A stretch of 64,000 nt of DNA, from contig NZ_JAEHOB010000001.1 in NCBI RefSeq assembly GCF_016464705.1, forward strand, positions 372,001-436,000, written 5' to 3'. Under the pieces are notes generated by a model. It ran no database searches and was not told the origin of the DNA. It saw only the letters and a program-made list of their open reading frames with translations. The translations under genes were made by a program, and so were the position numbers. This document shows, one piece after another, positions 25,221-33,773 of this stretch. Origin of the DNA: Qaidamihabitans albus. Its GTDB lineage: Bacteria; Actinomycetota; Actinomycetes; Mycobacteriales; Pseudonocardiaceae. How positions within the stretch are numbered: position 1 is the stretch's first letter; each line of letters opens with the position of its first letter.

Positions 25221-26399
25221 TCATGGACTTCGCCGCGTACCGGTGTGGCAGGTCAGCGCCAGCAGGACGAGCGCCGCGTCCTCCGGCCTGCCGAGGTCGC
25301 AGCCGGTGAGCTCGGTGAGCCTGCGCAGCCGGTTGAGCACCGTGTTGCGGTGGCAGAAGAGTTCGGCCGCCACAGCGCCCGCCGAGCCGGTCCGCAGGTA
25401 GGCCCACGCCGTCTCGATCAACCTGGCCCGTTCGGTCGGCCCCGTCTCGTCCAGAGTGGACAGGACCTCGGCGGCCAGTGCGTCGCCGAGCTCGCCGAGC
25501 CGGCCCGCGACGAGCGAGGGCCAGGCGTCGGTCAGCCCCCGTGGCCGCGGATCGGTCTCCTCGGTCGCGGCGAGCTCGACGGCGATCCGGACCACCCTGG
25601 GCACGTCGGTGAGCGAGGCCGCGACCGGGGCCAGGCCGCACGGCACGCCGGAGAGCCATCGCTCGGGCACCGCGGACGTGCCGTCAGGGAGCTGCGCGAT
25701 GAGCACGGGTCGGCGGTCGACGTCCTGTACGTGCACGGCGACGCCGGCGGCCTGCAACGCGTCGGCCGCCCTGCGCAGCGGACCGCTCTCCGCCAGTGGT
25801 GCGGCGGCCACGGCGAACCGGCCGCTCACGTCGACCTCCAGCGCGGTCGCGACCTGCGCCAGCACCTGGCTGTCGCGTGCGTCGGTGGCGAGCAGCCTGG
25901 CCACCAGCCGCCCGCGCTCGTGCTCACGCTCCCTGGCCAGCACGGCGGCCTCGGCCAGGTAAGCGAGGTGGATCCGCGTCGTGTGGTGATCCACCGCCGC
26001 CCACACCCGCACGGCCCCGTGCACGAGCGCGGCGAGATCCTCGGCGCGCACCCGGCGCACCAGCGCGTCCCACAGCACGCGGAAGTCGAGCCGCACGGCG
26101 TGCAGCAGCACCTCGAGTGGTACGCCGTACTGGGCGCGACGCCTGCCCACCCGCTCGCACAGATCACCGAGCCGCTCCGGCACGGGCATGCCGCCGATGA
26201 GCCGCAGCAGCAGTTCGAGACTGCCCTCGGCGTGCTCGCGCAGCTCCGGCCACGGCACCGCCCCGCTGGCGTAGGGCTCCACCTCGCGCAACTCGCCGAC
26301 GAACACCGCGACCAGCTCGTCGAGGTCGTCGAGGCAGGCGTGCACCAGCCGGCGCAGCGGGCCGTCCGGGGGCACCGACGGGTGCAGCGGAGTGTGCAT
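25221..26399 (-). CDS. PucR/CdaR-type transcriptional regulator
   Basis: A 392-residue regulator. The C-terminus has the PucR helix-turn-helix: TGSAGAVAAELFCHRNTVLNRLRRLTELTGCDL, followed by ALVLLALTCH. The middle is the GGDEF-like sensor fold of CdaR proteins and the N-terminus is a helical RsbRD-like region (GGMPVPERLGDLCERVGRRR). It is divergent from the urease-like operon, only 88 bp away, and PucR proteins typically activate purine, allantoin or other nitrogen-compound catabolism. It therefore most likely controls the urease, amidohydrolase and MHS transporter genes in response to a nitrogen metabolite. Confidence 0.88.
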   Translation of the reverse strand: MHTPLHPSVPPDGPLRRLVHACLDDLDELVAVFVGELREVEPYASGAVPWPELREHAEGSLELLLRLIGGMPVPERLGDLCERVGRRRAQYGVPLEVLLHAVRLDFRVLWDALVRRVRAEDLAALVHGAVRVWAAVDHHTTRIHLAYLAEAAVLAREREHERGRLVARLLATDARDSQVLAQVATALEVDVSGRFAVAAAPLAESGPLRRAADALQAAGVAVHVQDVDRRPVLIAQLPDGTSAVPERWLSGVPCGLAPVAASLTDVPRVVRIAVELAATEETDPRPRGLTDAWPSLVAGRLGELGDALAAEVLSTLDETGPTERARLIETAWAYLRTGSAGAVAAELFCHRNTVLNRLRRLTELTGCDLGRPEDAALVLLALTCHTGTRRSP

Positions 26400-26487
26400 G
26401 AGCACAATCTAGACCGTCGAAGTGGCGGCGATACGCCATTGTTCTGGGCTGGTGAACAGGTGACAGTGGCTCCCAGGAGGGAGCGCT

Positions 26488-27063
26488 ATGCACCTGACCC
26501 CGCGCGAGCAGGAACGGCTGACGCTGTTCACCGCCGCCGAGCTGGCCCGCCGCAGGCTGGCCCGTGGTGCGCGGCTCGGCGTTCCCGACGCGATCGCCTA
26601 CGTCTGCGACGAGGTGCTGGAGATGGCGTGGGACGGCCTCGACATCGAGGAGGTCGTCCGCCGCGCCGGTGAGCTGCTCGGCCCCGGCCAGCTCCAGCCC
26701 GGCGTCGCAGGGGCGGTGCCCTCGGTGCAGGTCGAGGCGCTGTTTCCGCACGGCACCGCGCTGGTGCACGTGCCGCGCCCGTTCGGGCCGCCCGGCGACG
26801 ACGTGCCGGGCGCCGTGCGGGCCGCGCAGGGCGAGATCGAGCTGGCCGCGGGCCGCGAGCGCCGCGTGGTCACCTTCCACAACCGCGGCGCAAGGTCGGT
26901 CTGGGTCTCCTCGCACTTCCCCCTGGACCAGCTCAACAGGGCCGTGCACGCGGAGGAGGACCTGGCCGGGTACCGGCTGGCGATCCCGGCGGGCACGGCC
27001 GTCTGCCTCGGCGCCGGGGAACGGCGAGAACTGACGGTGATCCCGACGGGAGGGCGGCGATGA
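26488..27063 (+). CDS. ureAB: Fused urease gamma-beta subunit-like protein
   Basis: A 191-residue fusion. Residues 1-100 are UreA-like (MHLTPREQERLTLFTAAEL, IAYVCDEVLEMAWDG, VEALFPHGTALVHVPRP); residues 105-190 are UreB-like (GEIELAAGRERRVVTFHNRG, VSSHFPLDQLNRAV, YRLAIPAGTAVCLGAGERRELTV). In normal UreB the sequence after SHFH is FxExNxAL; here it is SHFPLDQLNRAV, so it is divergent. It has a GGAGGG site and its stop overlaps ureC by four bases. Together with the alpha subunit it would form a urease trimer, but none of the accessory genes ureD/E/F/G is in the window. Confidence 0.88.
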   Translation: MHLTPREQERLTLFTAAELARRRLARGARLGVPDAIAYVCDEVLEMAWDGLDIEEVVRRAGELLGPGQLQPGVAGAVPSVQVEALFPHGTALVHVPRPFGPPGDDVPGAVRAAQGEIELAAGRERRVVTFHNRGARSVWVSSHFPLDQLNRAVHAEEDLAGYRLAIPAGTAVCLGAGERRELTVIPTGGRR

Positions 27064-28736
27064 CGACCCGGATGGACCGCGACACCTACGCGGCGGTCTA
27101 CGGCCCGACCACCGGCGACCTGGTGCGGCTGGCCGACACCGACCTGTGGGTCCGCGTCGAGCGCGACGACACCGAGCCGGGCGAGGAGCTGCTCGGCGGC
27201 TGCGGCAAGACCGCGCGGGACGGGCTGCTCGTCACGGGCAGGGCGGGCCGGGACAGCGCGCTCGACCTGGTGGTGCTCGGCGTCCTCATGCTCGACCCGC
27301 TGCTCGGCGTGCGCAAGACCAACATCGGAGTGAAGGACGGCCGGATCGTCGGCGTCGGCAGGGCGGGGAACCCGCAGACGGTCGACGGCGTGGAGCTCGT
27401 CGTCGACTCGCACACCGCGATGATCACCGGTGAAGGGCTCATCGCCACGCCCGGCGTGGTCGACTCGCACGTGCACCTCTCCAGCCCCGAGGTCGTGCCC
27501 GCCGCACTGGCCGCGGGCGTCACGTCCCTGGTCGGGATGGGGATCGGCGGCGTGTGGGACGTCGGTGCGAACCCGGCGAACAACCTGTACACGATGCTCG
27601 CGGCGTGGCGCGACGTGCCGATCAACGTCGCCTTCCTGGCGCGCGGGTCCTCGTCGTCCACCGACCTGCTCGAACAGGCTGTCTACGCGGGCGCGGGCGG
27701 GTTCAAGATCCACGAGGACTGGGGAGCCACACCGTCCATCGTGGACACCTGTCTCGACGTGGCGGACGAGGCCGACCTGCCGGTGGCGCTGCACACCGAC
27801 ACGCTGAACGAGTCGGGCTTCCTCGCCGACACCCTGGACGCCACCAGGGGGCGCACCGTGCACGCTTACCACGTCGAGGGCGGAGGCGGGCATCCCGACC
27901 TGCTGGAGATCGTCGGCACGCCGCACGTGCTGACCTCCTCCACCACACCCACCCTGCCGCTCACGCCGGCCACCGCCGCCGAGCTGGTCCCGATGACCAT
28001 GACCGTGCACAGGGGACACTCCCTGCTGGAGAGCGACCATGCCATCGCGGGCAGCCGGATTCGCGAGCACGCGATCGCCGCCGAGAACGCCCTGCACGAC
28101 ACCGGCGCGATCAGCATCGTCAACTCCGACTCGATGGGCATGGGCCGCATCGCCGAGACCGCCCGGCGCACCTGGCAGCTCGCCCACGTGCAGGCCATGC
28201 TCGCCGGGGAGACCGGCCCCGGCCATCCGGCCAACGACCGGGTGCTGCGCTACCTCGCCAAGATCACCCTCAACCCGGCGATCGCGCACGGGATGGCGCA
28301 CGAGGTCGGCTCCCTGGCGCCGGGCAAGCTCGCCGACATCGTGCTGTGGCACCCGGCATGGTTCGGCGCCGAACCGGAGCTGGTGATCAAGTCCGGGTTC
28401 GTCGCGTGGGGCGCGAACGGCTCCGGCTCGGGCTCGACGCGGCTGACCCAGCCACGTGTGCAGCGCCCGTTCTTCGGCGGCCTCGGCGCCGCGCCGCGCA
28501 GGCTCTCCACCGTCTTCGTCGCCGACGCGGCCGACCGCGCCGCGCTGCCGAGCGGGCCGCGCTACGTCGCGGTCCGGGACAGCCGCGACCTCAGCAGTGC
28601 CGACATGATCCGCAACAGCGCGACCCCGGACGTGCGGGTGCCGCTCGACCCGGGACCCGTTCTTCTCGACGGCACTCCGGTGGACGTGCACCGCGCCCAT
28701 ACGCTGCCGCTGACCCGGTTACACCATCTGGCTTGA
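27060..28736 (+). CDS. ureC: Divergent urease alpha subunit
   Basis: 558 residues, close to the usual 567. The nickel-binding and catalytic set is present: DSHVHL (His137, His139), GGFKIHEDWG (carbamylatable Lys216, His218), LHTDTLNESGF (His245), AYHVEGGGGH (His271) and SDSMGMGRI (Asp357). The mobile flap, normally MVCHH, reads MTVHRGH: the flap His is kept (His317) while the adjacent Cys is Val316. The active-site loop HTEGAGGGHAPD is shortened. So it can probably bind two metals, but flap chemistry and substrate fit may differ from standard urease. It lies in an operon with UreAB, an amidohydrolase and a transporter, divergent from a PucR regulator. Confidence 0.88.
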   Translation: MTTRMDRDTYAAVYGPTTGDLVRLADTDLWVRVERDDTEPGEELLGGCGKTARDGLLVTGRAGRDSALDLVVLGVLMLDPLLGVRKTNIGVKDGRIVGVGRAGNPQTVDGVELVVDSHTAMITGEGLIATPGVVDSHVHLSSPEVVPAALAAGVTSLVGMGIGGVWDVGANPANNLYTMLAAWRDVPINVAFLARGSSSSTDLLEQAVYAGAGGFKIHEDWGATPSIVDTCLDVADEADLPVALHTDTLNESGFLADTLDATRGRTVHAYHVEGGGGHPDLLEIVGTPHVLTSSTTPTLPLTPATAAELVPMTMTVHRGHSLLESDHAIAGSRIREHAIAAENALHDTGAISIVNSDSMGMGRIAETARRTWQLAHVQAMLAGETGPGHPANDRVLRYLAKITLNPAIAHGMAHEVGSLAPGKLADIVLWHPAWFGAEPELVIKSGFVAWGANGSGSGSTRLTQPRVQRPFFGGLGAAPRRLSTVFVADAADRAALPSGPRYVAVRDSRDLSSADMIRNSATPDVRVPLDPGPVLLDGTPVDVHRAHTLPLTRLHHLA

Positions 28737-28748
28737 GGAGAGATCGCG

Positions 28749-30395
28749 GTGCTGGATCTGCTGCTGCGGGACGTGCGTGCCCTGACCATGACCGACGAAC
28801 GGCCCCGTGCGAACACCGTCGGGGTGCTCGGCGGGCGCATCGTCGGCGTCGACGAGGAGGTCGCGGACCTCTCCGCGCGCGCGGTCGTCGACTGCGACGG
28901 CGCGGTGCTCACCCCCGGCTTCGCCGACGCGCACAACCACATGGTCTGGTACGGCCTCTCCCTGGCCGAGCTCGACCTGTCGGCGTGCCGCACGCCGAAG
29001 GAGGTCTACGACCTGGTCGCCGCGCGGGCGGCGGCGCTGCCCGCAGACGGCTGGGTGATCGGCTCCGGTTACGACGACTTCGTGCTCGGCGGCCATCCCG
29101 CACGCGCGGAGCTGGACCGCGCGGGCGGAGGCCGCCCGGTGTGGCTCAAGCACCGCTCCGCGCACATGTGCGTGGCGAGCAGCGCGATCCTGGCCAAGGC
29201 CGGGGTGCTGGACGGTACGGCGCCGGTGCCTGCGGGCGGGGTCGTGTCCCGCGACGCGGACGGCGAGCCGACCGGGTTGCTGGCCGAGCAGGCGCAGCAG
29301 CTGGTGGACGCGCTGGTCAAGCCGTACCCGGTGGAGGAGCTGGCTGCGGCGATCGCGCGGGCGGCGCGGGTGTACGTGACCGAGGGACTGACCCACGTCA
29401 CCGAGGCCGGGATCGGCGGCGGCTGGATCGGCCACAGCCCCGCCGAGGCTGCGGCCTACCAGCTGGCCAGGGCCCGCGGTGAGCTGCCGGTGCGGGTGGA
29501 GCTGATGCCGGCGAGCGAGGTGCTGCACCCACTCGTCGACGACACCGTGGGCCTCGATCTCGGACTGCGCACCGGTTTCGGCGACGACTTCCTGCGCATC
29601 GGCCCGATGAAGATCTTCACCGACGGCGCGCTGAGCAGCCGTACCGCGGCCGTCACCGAGCCGTTCCACGGCCACGGCGGTCTCGGCGTGCTCGGCGACG
29701 ACCCGGACGTGCTGCGCAGGCGCATCCTGGCGGCGCATCGCAGTGGCTGGCGGATCGCCGCGCACGCCATCGGCGACCGGGCCGTCGATCTCACCCTGGA
29801 CATCCTGGAGGAGGCGCAGCGGCTGCTGCCGAGGCCGGATGCCCGGCACCGCATCGAGCACGCCGGGATGACGCGACCCGACCAGCTCGCCAGGATGGCG
29901 GCGCTGAACATCGTTCCCGTGCCGCAGGCCCGCTTCCTCTACGAGATCGGCGACACGATGGCAGGGGCGATCGGCGCCGACCGTGTTCCCTGGCTCTACC
30001 GGCACCGGTCGTTCCTGGACGCCGGGCTGCGGGTGCCGGGCAGCTCCGACCGGCCGTGCGTGTCCACCGGCGCGCCGCTGGCCGGGATGCGCTCGATGGT
30101 CGAGCGCACCAGTCAGGCCGGGGCCGTGCTGAGCCCCGACGAGCGCGTGGACGCCGAGGAGGCGCTGCGAGCCTTCACCACGCATTCGGCGTTCGCCGCG
30201 GGCCAGGAGCACCAACGTGGCCGGATCACCGCGGGCATGCATGCCGATCTGGTGCTGCTCGACGACGAACCGACTTCCGTGCCCAGCTCCGAGATCGACG
30301 GCATCGGCGTGCTCGCCACGTTCGTCGCCGGACGCGCGATGCACGGCACGGAGGACATTGCCAGCGTCCCCATCGACCACCGGGAGTCCCCGTGA
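28749..30395 (+). CDS. YtcJ-type amidohydrolase of the urease-like operon
   Basis: A 548-residue Amidohydro_3 enzyme. Seen: VLTPGFADAHNHMVWYG (HxH), MKIFTDGALSSRTA, IAAHAIGDRA (His), RHRIEHAGM (His), GSSDRPCV (Asp) and GRITAGMHADLVLLDDEP. It starts at GTG with a GAGGAGAGA site, 12 bp after ureC, and ends in a GTGA overlap with the transporter gene. The operon layout suggests it releases a nitrogen compound (for example a urea or carbamoyl derivative) upstream of the urease-like enzyme; that order of action is inference. Confidence 0.88.
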   Translation: MLDLLLRDVRALTMTDERPRANTVGVLGGRIVGVDEEVADLSARAVVDCDGAVLTPGFADAHNHMVWYGLSLAELDLSACRTPKEVYDLVAARAAALPADGWVIGSGYDDFVLGGHPARAELDRAGGGRPVWLKHRSAHMCVASSAILAKAGVLDGTAPVPAGGVVSRDADGEPTGLLAEQAQQLVDALVKPYPVEELAAAIARAARVYVTEGLTHVTEAGIGGGWIGHSPAEAAAYQLARARGELPVRVELMPASEVLHPLVDDTVGLDLGLRTGFGDDFLRIGPMKIFTDGALSSRTAAVTEPFHGHGGLGVLGDDPDVLRRRILAAHRSGWRIAAHAIGDRAVDLTLDILEEAQRLLPRPDARHRIEHAGMTRPDQLARMAALNIVPVPQARFLYEIGDTMAGAIGADRVPWLYRHRSFLDAGLRVPGSSDRPCVSTGAPLAGMRSMVERTSQAGAVLSPDERVDAEEALRAFTTHSAFAAGQEHQRGRITAGMHADLVLLDDEPTSVPSSEIDGIGVLATFVAGRAMHGTEDIASVPIDHRESP

Positions 30396-31702
30396 CCGAG
30401 ACCGTCACCGGCGGCACGGCGGCGAACGCGACCGAGGCACGCAAGGTCGCGTTCGCCGCCTTCGTCGGCACCGCGCTCGAATGGTACGACTACTTCCTCT
30501 ACGGCACCGCCGCGTCGATCGTGTTCAACCGGCTCTACTTCGCCACCGGGGACGCGGCGGTGGCGACCCTGGCCGCCTTCGCGTCCTTCGCGGTCGGGTT
30601 CCTGGCGAGGCCACTCGGAGCCGTGCTGTTCGGGCACCTCGGCGACCGGATCGGCCGCCGCCGCACGCTGCTCATCACCGTGACGCTGATCAGCGTGGTG
30701 ACCGGCCTGATCGGCCTGCTGCCCGACTTCGCCGCGATCGGCCTCGCCGCGCCGCTGCTGCTGACCACGCTGCGGGTGCTACAGGGCATCGCGGTCGGCG
30801 GTGAGTGGGGCGGCGCGGTGACGCTGGCCGTCGAGCACGCGCCACCGGAGCAGCGCGGCCGCTTCGCCGCGCTGCCCCAGATCGGCTCGCCCGTCGGCAC
30901 GCTGCTGTCCTCGGGCGCGTTCTACTTCGTCTCGCTCATGCCGGACAGCGCCTTCGACGCCTGGGGCTGGCGGATCCCGTTCCTGGCCGCGTTCCCGTTG
31001 CTCGCGGTCGCGCTGTACCTGCGCCGCCGGGTCGGCGAGTCGCCGCTGTTCCAGCGACTGCTCGTGGAGCACGACCGCGCCTCCGTGCCCGCCGTCGAGC
31101 TGTTCCGCCGCTGCTGGCGGCAGGTGCTGATCGGACTCGCGGCCTCGCTGATCGGCATCGGCGGCTTCTACCTGCTCACCACCTTCGTCATCAGCTACGG
31201 CACCACCCAGCTCGGCCTGCCGAGGTCGCTCATGCTCGGCGCCACGCTGGTAGCGGCGTTCGTCGAGATCGGCACGCTGCTCGTCGGCGGGCGGCTCGCC
31301 GACCGGTTCAGCCCCGGCAAGGTGTGCCTGTGGGGCGGCCTGGTTTCGGCGGTCGCTGCCTTCCCGGTCTTCTGGGCGATCGACACCCGCAACCCGGTGC
31401 TGGTGATCGTCGCCATTGCCGTCGGCATCAACTGCATTTCGGTGCCCTACGCGGTCTCGGGTGCGCTGCTCGCCGGGCTGTTCCCGGTCAGGCTGCGCTA
31501 CAGCGGGGTGGCGATTTCCGCCAACCTCAGCGGCGTGGTCAGCGGTTTCGTGCCGCTCGCCGCGAGCGCGCTGGTCATCGCCAGCGACGGGCGGTCGTGG
31601 TCGGTGGCGCTGCTGCTGGGACTGCTGGCCGTGTCGACGGCGCTCGGCGGGCTGCTCGCCCACCGGTTCACGCCCTCGGCAGCGGGAGCCGTTCGAACGT
31701 GA
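30392..31702 (+). CDS. MHS-family (major facilitator) metabolite transporter
   Basis: A 436-residue, 12-helix transporter of the metabolite:H+ symporter (ShiA/ProP-like) family. Family marks: GTALEWYDYFLYGTAASIVF at the first helix, FGHLGDRIGRRRTLL (the MFS loop 2-3 motif), LRVLQGIAVGGEWGGAV in helix 4 and RRVGESPLFQRL in the central loop. The frame runs far upstream, but the GTG at 30392 overlaps the amidohydrolase stop by four bases and begins a normal soluble head. It is presumably the importer of the substrate handled by the urease-like operon. Its end overlaps the convergent sialidase gene by 35 bases. Confidence 0.9.
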   Translation: MTETVTGGTAANATEARKVAFAAFVGTALEWYDYFLYGTAASIVFNRLYFATGDAAVATLAAFASFAVGFLARPLGAVLFGHLGDRIGRRRTLLITVTLISVVTGLIGLLPDFAAIGLAAPLLLTTLRVLQGIAVGGEWGGAVTLAVEHAPPEQRGRFAALPQIGSPVGTLLSSGAFYFVSLMPDSAFDAWGWRIPFLAAFPLLAVALYLRRRVGESPLFQRLLVEHDRASVPAVELFRRCWRQVLIGLAASLIGIGGFYLLTTFVISYGTTQLGLPRSLMLGATLVAAFVEIGTLLVGGRLADRFSPGKVCLWGGLVSAVAAFPVFWAIDTRNPVLVIVAIAVGINCISVPYAVSGALLAGLFPVRLRYSGVAISANLSGVVSGFVPLAASALVIASDGRSWSVALLLGLLAVSTALGGLLAHRFTPSAAGAVRT

Positions 31703-32849
31703 TGGTTTCGTACGGGCCGCTCTCGCCGGTCTCGTACAGCAGGCCGATCGTGCGCCGGTCGAGCTGTGCGAGGTCGGAGTAGGCGGCCGGGGCGTCGGAG
31801 ACCGTGCTGGCATCGCGCCACGTGCGGCCCCCGTCGTCGCTGATGCGGACGCTCATCGAGCGACGAGCGTCCGGATCGGACGGTCCTGAGTAGAGCAGCA
31901 CGTCCCGCTTGCTGGTCTGTAGCACGCTACCCTGCACGCGCGGGCCGACAATGCTTGGCTGGGCCTGGTATGGCTCGACGAGCGTCTCGCCGCCGTCGGT
32001 GCTGTAGGCGTCGACCCGGTGGCCCGGCGCGGTGCCGTGGTCGCGGCTGTTGAAGTACAGCGTGCCGTCGGGCAGCTCGGCGACGGTGGTCTCGTTGGCC
32101 GCGAGGTGGCCGTCGGTGCGGTCGTCACTGAAGCCGATGCGCCACGTGTGGCCGCCGTCGTCGCTGAGCAGGTCGTGCCCGCCGTAGTACTTGGCCTCGG
32201 TGCCGATGTCGGGGGAGCCCGCGGGTGGTGCGCTGGAATGGTTGGCGGGCACGACGATGCGCCCGGCGTGCTCGCGATGGCGGAGCACGATCGCGTGCCC
32301 CGGCCCGGTGGCGTACCAGCGCCAGTCGGCCGCCTTGGCTTCGCCGGTGATCTCCCGTGCGGCCGACCACGTCGAACCGCCGTCGGTGCTGCGCTGGACG
32401 AAGACGCGGCGGGTGTCCTCATCGGACACCGTGCCCGCCATGATCTCCCGCTCGGTGACCCGGCCGTTGCGCGTGGTCAGCAGGACGATGTCACCGTTGC
32501 CGAGCACGACCGGGCTCGGGTTGCCCGCCGTGGCGTCTCCGTTGCTCGACACCACCGACAGCGGTCCCCACGTGCAGCCGCCGTCGGCGGACCGGCGCAG
32601 GACGACCTCGATCGCACCGGTGTCGCCCGCCGACTCGACGCGTCCCTCGGCGAACGCGAGCAGCTCGCCCGAGGCCGTGCGCACCAGCGCCGGGATGCGG
32701 AACGTGTGGTAACCGCCGGTGCCCGACGTGTACGGCACGGAGGCCGTGCACGGCGCGGGTGGTGCCGCCGCGGCGGCCGGGGCGACGGTGAGCCCGGCCA
32801 GTGCGGCGGCGGTCAGGGACAGGGCGGCGCGGCGGGACACGGCGGGCAT
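31668..32849 (-). CDS. Secreted sialidase (BNR/Asp-box neuraminidase)
   Basis: A 393-residue exo-alpha-sialidase-like protein. The N-terminus is a signal peptide with SRRAALSLTAAALAG, close to a Tat motif, and a PAAAAA cleavage area. The mature enzyme has YHTFRIPALV (the FRIP arginine), several Asp boxes (SADGGCTW, STDGGSTW, SDDGGHTW, SDDGGRTW) and a six-bladed propeller length. It would remove terminal sialic acids outside the cell. I chose the ATG at 32849, with an AGAGGAG site, over a TTG two codons earlier. A perfect palindrome (32864-32883) lies right at the promoter. No sialic-acid uptake genes are next to it. Confidence 0.9.
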   Translation of the reverse strand: MPAVSRRAALSLTAAALAGLTVAPAAAAAPPAPCTASVPYTSGTGGYHTFRIPALVRTASGELLAFAEGRVESAGDTGAIEVVLRRSADGGCTWGPLSVVSSNGDATAGNPSPVVLGNGDIVLLTTRNGRVTEREIMAGTVSDEDTRRVFVQRSTDGGSTWSAAREITGEAKAADWRWYATGPGHAIVLRHREHAGRIVVPANHSSAPPAGSPDIGTEAKYYGGHDLLSDDGGHTWRIGFSDDRTDGHLAANETTVAELPDGTLYFNSRDHGTAPGHRVDAYSTDGGETLVEPYQAQPSIVGPRVQGSVLQTSKRDVLLYSGPSDPDARRSMSVRISDDGGRTWRDASTVSDAPAAYSDLAQLDRRTIGLLYETGESGPYETITFERLPLPRA

Positions 32850-32863
32850 CGGCAACTCCTCTA

Positions 32864-32883
32864 GACATAGGATGTCCTATGTC
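32864..32883. promoter_or_regulatory. Perfect palindrome upstream of the sialidase gene
   Basis: GACATAGGA (32864-32872) and TCCTATGTC (32875-32883) form a perfect 9-base inverted repeat around TG, 15 bases before the start codon. The ATAGGA-TCCTAT form is typical of GntR-family operators that control sugar or sugar-acid genes. It probably represses the sialidase in the absence of substrate. Confidence 0.65.
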
Positions 32884-32951
32884 AGGAGAAGCTAGGCGTC
32901 CTGACCTCCTCGGTCAAGACCGGTACGGCCGGACGGCGCAGCGGCTACCGG

Positions 32952-33299
32952 CTACGGGTGCAGAGCCGCGTCCAGCTCGGCCAGCAACCTCGCCTTGGGC
33001 CGCGTGCCGACGAGTGTCCACACCGGCAGGCCGGCGCGGAAGAGCAGCAGTGTCGGCAGCGACGTCACCTGGTAGTCCCGCGTGGTGGCGGGGTTCTCGT
33101 CGGTATCGAGTTTGCGGACGGTGAGCGAATCGGCGCGCTCGTCCGCGATCTCGGTGAGCACCGGGAGGATCATGTGGCAGGGCGGGCACCACTGCGCCCA
33201 GAAGTCCACGAGGACGGGCTTGTCGTGCTCGACGACCTCCCGTGCGAAGGTTTCTTCGGTGACCGCGGAGATCACTCCGGGCAGGTGTGTCAGTGACAT
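32952..33299 (-). CDS. trxA: Thioredoxin
   Basis: A 115-residue thioredoxin. The redox site is WCPPC (in LVDFWAQWCPPCHMILP) rather than the usual WCGPC; the cis-Pro loop is present (VTSLPTLLLFRAG). WCPPC raises the question of a more oxidising or substrate-specific protein. The ATG at 33299 shares one base with the stop of the MerR gene (TGATG), so the regulator and the thioredoxin form a two-gene operon. It keeps cytosolic protein thiols reduced or serves a stress-induced role under MerR control. Confidence 0.93.
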   Translation of the reverse strand: MSLTHLPGVISAVTEETFAREVVEHDKPVLVDFWAQWCPPCHMILPVLTEIADERADSLTVRKLDTDENPATTRDYQVTSLPTLLLFRAGLPVWTLVGTRPKARLLAELDAALHP

Positions 33300-33715
33300 C
33301 AGGACTCCTCCGTCGTGCTCGCCCGGCCGGCCGTGGACTCCGCCACACCGCATGGTCCGGGAGGTGCTTCCAGTGCCGCGGCCAGCTTGGCCAGCAAGGT
33401 GGCCCGCACCGAACCGAGCCGGTCGATGCAGGCGTTCACCTCCGCCAGCTTGCACTGGTAGACCTCGATCGAGTCGTCGCAGGAGTCACCGGACTCGTGG
33501 CCCGCACGCAGGCATTCGACGAACGGCCGGGTGTCCTCGAGGCTGAGCCCGATGGCCTGCAAGGTCCGGATCTCCTCGACGAGCCGGAAGTCCTCGTCTT
33601 CGTACTCCCGGTAGCCGTTCGCCGAGCGGCGCGCCCGGAGCAGCCCTTGTGTCTCGTAGAATCGCAGCGCGCGGGTCGTCGTTCCGGCACGTCTGGCGAG
33701 CTCCCCGATTCGCAT
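33299..33715 (-). CDS. MerR-family regulator with C-terminal Cys residues
   Basis: A 138-residue regulator. N-terminus: MRIGELARRAGTTTRALRFYETQGLL, the winged HTH of MerR proteins, followed by YREYEDEDFRLVEEI and a dimerising coiled coil. The effector region has four Cys (ECLRAGHESGDSCDDS, YQCKLAEVNAC, and one in GPCG), consistent with metal or redox sensing. It is coupled to thioredoxin and diverges from a DinB/mycothiol-type gene across an inverted repeat at 33731-33750. Similar MerR-thioredoxin pairs are common in actinomycetes. Confidence 0.88.
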   Translation of the reverse strand: MRIGELARRAGTTTRALRFYETQGLLRARRSANGYREYEDEDFRLVEEIRTLQAIGLSLEDTRPFVECLRAGHESGDSCDDSIEVYQCKLAEVNACIDRLGSVRATLLAKLAAALEAPPGPCGVAESTAGRASTTEES

Positions 33716-33730
33716 GCGTTCGAGCGTAGA

Positions 33731-33750
33731 CCTTGCCGTTGGCGGCAAGG
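33731..33750. promoter_or_regulatory. Inverted repeat, candidate MerR operator
   Basis: CCTTGCCG (33731-33738) and CGGCAAGG (33743-33750) are perfect inverted arms around TTGG, 16 bases upstream of the MerR start. MerR proteins bind such dyads between stretched -35 and -10 boxes and thereby control their own operon. Confidence 0.65.
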
Positions 33751-33773
33751 CCAGATCCGAGGAGAGTGCGGGA

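Noticed and set aside
26598-28700. 700-residue open frame on the minus strand
   Set aside because: It is the antisense of ureAB/ureC with Arg/Pro/His-rich composition and no motif; the plus-strand urease genes have conserved active-site motifs.
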